From contig NC_089392.1 of NCBI RefSeq assembly GCF_003171515.1, positions 1,860,001 to 1,924,000 of the forward strand: a stretch of DNA of 64,000 nt. Reading direction: 5' to 3'. The stretch's first letter is position 1. Each line of letters starts with the position of its first letter. The position numbers were made by a program, and so were the translations under genes. The notes below the pieces were generated by a model. That model did no database searches. It was not told the DNA's origin and saw nothing but the letters and a program-made list of their open reading frames with translations. This DNA comes from Pyrenophora tritici-repentis. Its lineage: Eukaryota > Ascomycota > Dothideomycetes > Pleosporales > Pleosporaceae. This document shows positions 59,901 through 64,000 of the stretch, piece after piece.

Positions 59901-62033
59901 TCAACCCCAAACATTCATGTTTGTCACAATGCAGTCCTCATCCACCTTCTTTTTCAAACACCCCACCACGTACACCTCTTCTTTCTCCCTCTGCAACAGA
60001 TCTATGGTTTTTTGGACTTTCTCCTGGCTGACGACAAGTACCATACCGAGACCCGTGTTAAAGGTTCTCGCGAATTCGGTATGCTCCATTCGGCCCGCAC
60101 TCTTCAGCCACTTGAACACGGCGGGAAGAGGCCACGATTTCGCATCCAGCTCGGCAGCTAGCGTCTTCGGAAGCATGCGAGGAATGTTCTCGAGTAGACC
60201 GCCGCCAGTAATGTGGGCCATACCCTTGATCAGACCCTCTTTGGTCGCAGCTAGGAGCGGTTTCACGTAGATCTTTGTTGGGGTTAGAAGCGCGGTTCCG
60301 ATATTCTCACCACTGCTCCATGGGCATGTATCCGAGTACGACATGCCCTGTGCCTCGACAATTCTTCGGACTAGAGAAAAGCCGTTGGAGTGGACACCGC
60401 TCGATGCCATACCGAGAAGGACGTCTCCTTCCTCCATAGATGCCGTGTCTGGTAATATCGTTGCACCTTGTTTGATCGCGCCAATGGCTGCCCCGCCCGC
60501 ATCATATTCGCCTTTTTGATAGATACCGGGCATCTCCGCAGTCTCACCACCGACCAGAGCACATGCAGATTGTCGGCAACCATTAGCGACACCCTCAACA
60601 AACTTTGCAGCGCCTTCGACGTCAAGCTTGCTGCAAGCGTAGTAATCGAGAAACATCAAAGGTTCTGCACCTTGGACTACCAGGTCGTTGACATTCATGG
60701 CGACCAGATCAATACCCACAGTGTCGTGCTTGCCCATCTCGAAAGCGATCTTGACTTTTGTGCCGATACCATCAATAGCACCTACAAGTATCGGTGCCTC
60801 TTTGTAGCCAGCTGCCTGCAAGTCAAGCAGCCCACCAAAGCCACCAATGTTTCCATCAGCTCCAGGTCGCCTGGTGCTTGCAGTCAAGGCCTTGATCTGC
60901 TTGACGAGCTGGTTGCCCGCATCTATGCTGACTCCAGACGACGCGTACGTCAATGCCTCGCCGGCTGGTTGTGATGTGGTAGATGGGTGGGTCACGGTGG
61001 TGCCCTCGGTAGCCGGCTCCAACAATTTCCAGTCACATGTTATGCCCTCCTTCTTGAATTCTTGCAGTAGGTGGTCTGCTATCTTGTCAAAGTTATCGGT
61101 CGCGAGCGCAAGTATAGTAGGTCCAGCACCTGAGAGGCAGATTCCAAGCAGGCCTGGATGCGATTGGGGGGTGACGGATTGTAGGATTTCGGTAAGACCG
61201 GGGATGAGGCCACTGCGGTATGGCTGGTGGAGTTTGTCTTGCATGGCTGTGTAGATCATGTCGGGGTCTGGTGTGGGTTGTCCGAGCGCAGTCGTAAGGA
61301 CAGCCAACCGCTGCATGTTGAAGATGGCATCCTTCCGGGAGTACGACTCTGGCAGTACTGCGCGCGCCTTTGCCGTTGACACCTCAAACTGCGGTATTAT
61401 GCATACGCACTTGATGGTGGGCGACCAGTTAAACTTTGTGTAGTGTCCAATGTTGAGGGGAGGCTCGGGTGGTCGCAAACCCGTATCTACACCTCCCGCG
61501 GGCTGTGGCAGAACTTCACTGAGGGGAATTTCAAGTCTCTCCGTGTCTTCAGGCGACAGCTCATTGAGGTAGGTGCCGACAAAGCCTCCATACAGCGCCG
61601 CTGCGACATTGTCTGGGTGTCGCTCCTCCATCAGGCAGTAGTCGAGCATGCGCGCCCTCGATAGTTTGAGGTTGCCTACTTCATTTGCCAGGAATACACC
61701 CCCCACGATGGCAGCCGCCGAAGACCCCAATCCTCTTCCCAACGGTATCGGGTTCTTCACGTGTACGTGGGTTTCGGCGGGGAAGTTGCGAATGCCATGG
61801 CAGCGGAGGACGTATACGGCAGTGCGGGTAATGAGGTTGTCCTGTGCGACAAGGGGTACATCTTCGGCGCCTACACCTTCGTATGTGATTTTGCAATTCA
61901 GAGAGTGTTCTGACGCATCCTTCTTGGTGACTGTGACTTGTAGTTCAAGGTAAAGGTTGAGCGCAAGACCAATGACGTCAAAGCCAGGTCCAATATTTGC
62001 CGAAGAACAAGGGATCTTGATATGAGTAGCCAT
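59901..62033 (-). CDS. Homoserine kinase-AIR synthetase (ThrB-PurM) fusion protein
   Basis: One intronless frame of 710 residues from the ATG at 62033. Residues 1-341 are a complete homoserine kinase (Thr1/ThrB, GHMP kinase family): IPCSSANIGPGFDVIGLAL at the start, the ATP loop PIPLGRGLGSSAAA at 95-108, and the C-terminal motif GICLSGAGPTILA at 297-309. It phosphorylates homoserine on the way to threonine. After a linker of about 20 residues (342-361, Thr/Pro-rich), residues 362 to about 702 form a complete AIR synthetase (PurM): YASSGVSIDAGNQLV, DGIGTKVKIA, GIDLVAMNVNDLVVQGAEPL, VGGETAEMPGIY, SSGVHSNGFSLVR, THITGGG-like HITGGGLLENIPRMLP, FNTGLGM. PurM closes the imidazole ring of AIR in purine synthesis. 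Yeast Thr1 is a lone 357-residue protein, and fungal PurM normally sits in Ade5,7. I know of no described fusion of this pair. Confidence 0.95.
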   Translation of the reverse strand: MATHIKIPCSSANIGPGFDVIGLALNLYLELQVTVTKKDASEHSLNCKITYEGVGAEDVPLVAQDNLITRTAVYVLRCHGIRNFPAETHVHVKNPIPLGRGLGSSAAAIVGGVFLANEVGNLKLSRARMLDYCLMEERHPDNVAAALYGGFVGTYLNELSPEDTERLEIPLSEVLPQPAGGVDTGLRPPEPPLNIGHYTKFNWSPTIKCVCIIPQFEVSTAKARAVLPESYSRKDAIFNMQRLAVLTTALGQPTPDPDMIYTAMQDKLHQPYRSGLIPGLTEILQSVTPQSHPGLLGICLSGAGPTILALATDNFDKIADHLLQEFKKEGITCDWKLLEPATEGTTVTHPSTTSQPAGEALTYASSGVSIDAGNQLVKQIKALTASTRRPGADGNIGGFGGLLDLQAAGYKEAPILVGAIDGIGTKVKIAFEMGKHDTVGIDLVAMNVNDLVVQGAEPLMFLDYYACSKLDVEGAAKFVEGVANGCRQSACALVGGETAEMPGIYQKGEYDAGGAAIGAIKQGATILPDTASMEEGDVLLGMASSGVHSNGFSLVRRIVEAQGMSYSDTCPWSSGENIGTALLTPTKIYVKPLLAATKEGLIKGMAHITGGGLLENIPRMLPKTLAAELDAKSWPLPAVFKWLKSAGRMEHTEFARTFNTGLGMVLVVSQEKVQKTIDLLQREKEEVYVVGCLKKKVDEDCIVTNMNVWG

Positions 62034-62941
62034 ATTAGACTACAGTGAGACTTGACGTGAATATCTCTTGTGTGCCGCGCGAAAACGAAATGTTCAGCGC
62101 ATGGAAAATGAAAAAAAGTGGCGTGTAAACGCCGACGCCGGCGGCGGGGTACTCTGCTGCACCGCCACACCTGTCCGCAACAGGAACTGTTGGCTGTCAG
62201 CTGTCAGCTTCTTCCGTCTCATCCCGTTTACGATTCACTTGGGTGTCATGAAATACTTGAACAGTGCCTAATAGGCGTGTCTGGCGACTACCATGTTCTT
62301 TTTACACTAGTATGTCAAGTATCTTATGACACTCCCCGGTGGTTTACTTTATGACAACCAAATCCAAGTCTGTGTAGAATTTATCGAGCACCTGCTAAGA
62401 TGCTACTATTACTACTGGTCTATTCCAGCCCAAACTCATCTCAAGATAGCCCGAAAGCAACGTGTCGGATCTGAGGTGTGTGCCAGCATCGCCGCAACGC
62501 CACCGCTTGCAGCTGTGCCACCTGAGATTGCCAGCGCAATTTCAAGACAATTGCTGCGTTTTCCCCGCGGGCACCTATCAAAACCTTCTATACATACTTG
62601 ACAGTATGAGTAAGCACCTATGGGCGTGTCTAGCGACTACAGCAGCCTGTATGTTAAGTATTTCGTGTCATCCGAAGTGTTGACAAGGCTGCAGTTGCTA
62701 CAGTAGGCCCGGAGCGTTTTCAGTAATAGCGCCTCGTCCAGGCAGCAGGACAGTTTCAGCCTCACCGGTACCTCCTTCTACAAAACCCTTGGACAACCCC
62801 CCCCCAATCTCAATCGCCTTCACTTCTCATACTCAACGACGTGAGCGAGAATTATCCACGCCCCAGGCTTCTATCGGGGCATTCATATCCTTCACTTCTT
62901 TTTTTGAACAGTCTATCGCTCCCCAATCGAGGTCATCTTCC
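62034..62941. other. Intergenic, divergent promoters
   Basis: The 5' ends of the fusion gene (minus) and the ATPase gene (plus) face each other here. Short frames only; near 62280-62340 and 62600-62680 a stretch with GTGTCT-GCGACTAC-like words occurs twice (TAGGCGTGTCTGGCGACTAC and GGGCGTGTCTAGCGACTAC), a small direct repeat. Confidence 0.5.
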
Positions 62942-64000
62942 ATGACCATGTGCGACTCAGCCACAGAACAAAAGCAGGTGTTCGCTCAGCAGGTGGATTG
63001 TTTGCGGAGCGTCATGAAACTGGAGAATAAAGATATCTCACATCACTCACCGGACTCATCTGACTCATCCGAAGAGGACTCACCTCAGCAGAAGGTCAAG
63101 GTTAACAGCGTTAAGCATGTTCTCGTTAATGGCAAAGGAAAACCAAAGCCCTATACAGAGACAGAGAATGGGACCAAGGCCAACGAAGATCCCTGTGACC
63201 CGGGCATGAAGACGGGCCTCAAGCACCTCTACTCCGGCAAGGAAGACAAGAAAGGCCGGTTTCAATGGCAAGAGGAGATCCCCGAAGACGTTGGTGATCC
63301 AGTGGAAAACGACGAAACTGCGAAATGGGCGCTGCTCGTGCGCAATGTCAAGGTCTACAATGACCCCCGACGTGTCCTGTCTATCCACTCCATCGTCGTT
63401 CAGAGCCCGCTACTCAAAGATATGCTCGCTGGTGTACTTAAAAACTATCCTGGCGTCACCGTGGGTCTTACGCGCCTCGAGTTCAGCGGCAAATTCGAAC
63501 CTCTGATCCATAGATGGGTAGAGCTTCAGGAAGCCATCGCCAAATTGGGCGGGGACACGGAAGATCAGCGCACAACCAAAGCGCATGCAGAACTTCTCAA
63601 GGATGTCCTCACCAAGGAGTTCAAGACTATGATCGACACTTCCCAAGATATGAAGAGTAAGCGGGTCATGACATATGAGCATCTCTGGACCTTGTTCCAG
63701 CCTGGAGTGACTGTGTTTTCGAGGCAAGACGGCCAAGAAACAGCCATGACTCTGGTCGAGACACGTTATGGTCAAGATGCCAAGGGCGCTCCTTGCTTCT
63801 GGGCGACGTGCAAGTACGTTGATTGGGACGGCGCTAGGTTTGGCACTAACAAGATCAATCTCTCCGTCGCTGCATATACTGGTACTCGCGCCATCACTTC
63901 GCTGCGCGTATATCCCCTTCAATTCCATCCAGAAGGCGATGCCATTCGTACGCGTCTTATCGAGCGTGGTGCTAAAGCTGAGGCGCTTGCTGGTGCCAAC
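62942..64000 (+). CDS. DUF7025/AAA+ ATPase-type protein, 3' end outside window
   Basis: An uninterrupted frame runs from the ATG at 62942 to the window edge (353 codons), so the gene is partial. The first 110 residues are Ser/Glu/Lys-rich. The following block matches the domain that precedes the AAA+ ATPase in a large family of filamentous fungal proteins: ALLVRNVKVYNDPRRVLSIH (start), IVVQSPLLKDMLAGVL, YPGVTVGLTRLEFSGKFEPL, HRWVELQE, and then MTYEHLWTLFQPGVTVFSR. The ATPase part itself (Walker A and B) would lie beyond 64000 and cannot be seen. A possible splice acceptor (TTTTTTGAACAG at about 62900-62911) lies before the ATG, so an upstream exon cannot be excluded. Function of the family is unknown. 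Confidence 0.8.
   Translation, partial: MTMCDSATEQKQVFAQQVDCLRSVMKLENKDISHHSPDSSDSSEEDSPQQKVKVNSVKHVLVNGKGKPKPYTETENGTKANEDPCDPGMKTGLKHLYSGKEDKKGRFQWQEEIPEDVGDPVENDETAKWALLVRNVKVYNDPRRVLSIHSIVVQSPLLKDMLAGVLKNYPGVTVGLTRLEFSGKFEPLIHRWVELQEAIAKLGGDTEDQRTTKAHAELLKDVLTKEFKTMIDTSQDMKSKRVMTYEHLWTLFQPGVTVFSRQDGQETAMTLVETRYGQDAKGAPCFWATCKYVDWDGARFGTNKINLSVAAYTGTRAITSLRVYPLQFHPEGDAIRTRLIERGAKAEALAGAN

Overview
The window looks like nuclear DNA of a filamentous ascomycete, most likely a Dothideomycete of the order Pleosporales (inference; no marker gene is present). Reasons: many short introns (about 45-70 bases) with GT..AG ends and CTAAC-like branch sites; a HET (heterokaryon incompatibility) gene; a Pth11-like rhodopsin-fold membrane protein; fungal GH105 and GH18 proteins; a Nej1-type end-joining factor; and inactivated sequences whose stop codons are all explained by C:G to T:A changes, as repeat-induced point mutation would give. 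Gene models were assembled by eye; splice sites were checked for GT/AG ends and reading phase.

Layout. 0.5-2.6 kb: broken HET gene. 3.2-6.2 kb: Sac-type phosphoinositide phosphatase (minus). 7.0-9.7 kb: short-chain dehydrogenase (plus) and amidase (minus), tail to tail. 10.6-13.3 kb: EBP-type sterol isomerase-like protein and a secreted GH105 hydrolase. 14.1-20.3 kb: a 2029-residue RhoGEF-like protein. 21.5-23.7 kb: an unknown protein and a probable frameshifted gene. 25.1-27.6 kb: two tandem secreted NTF2/SnoaL-like paralogs. 27.9-28.6 kb: four-helix membrane protein. 29.2-30.0 kb: a decayed pogo/Fot1-type transposon with long terminal inverted repeats. 30.4-31.9 kb: Pth11-like receptor candidate with six exons. 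33.6-36.1 kb: an unknown membrane-anchored protein and a frameshifted F-box/2EXR-like gene. 36.7-36.9 kb: a small hAT-type element with an 8-bp target duplication. 37.7-41.6 kb: a very long GH18-like secreted protein with an altered catalytic motif. 41.6-44.9 kb: gene-poor. 44.9-46.6 kb: forkhead regulator. 47.9-51.6 kb: cactin and Nej1/XLF, head to head. 52.1-55.3 kb: a large disordered protein with a Cys/His N-terminus. 55.9-62.0 kb: RidA/Mmf1, adenine phosphoribosyltransferase and a fused homoserine kinase-AIR synthetase, all on the minus strand. 62.9 kb to the end: start of a DUF7025/AAA+ ATPase gene cut by the window edge.

The most striking item is the single intronless 710-codon frame at 59901-62033 that joins a complete homoserine kinase (threonine synthesis) to a complete AIR synthetase/PurM (purine synthesis). 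In fungi the AIR synthetase domain normally sits in Ade5,7 with GAR synthetase. The same-strand neighbours are a purine-salvage enzyme and RidA, which removes reactive enamines made during threonine breakdown, so this 6-kb stretch links threonine and purine metabolism. Other notable items are micro-exons in RidA and cactin, two in-frame starts in RidA that predict mitochondrial and cytosolic forms, and two transposon relics with readable target-site duplications.
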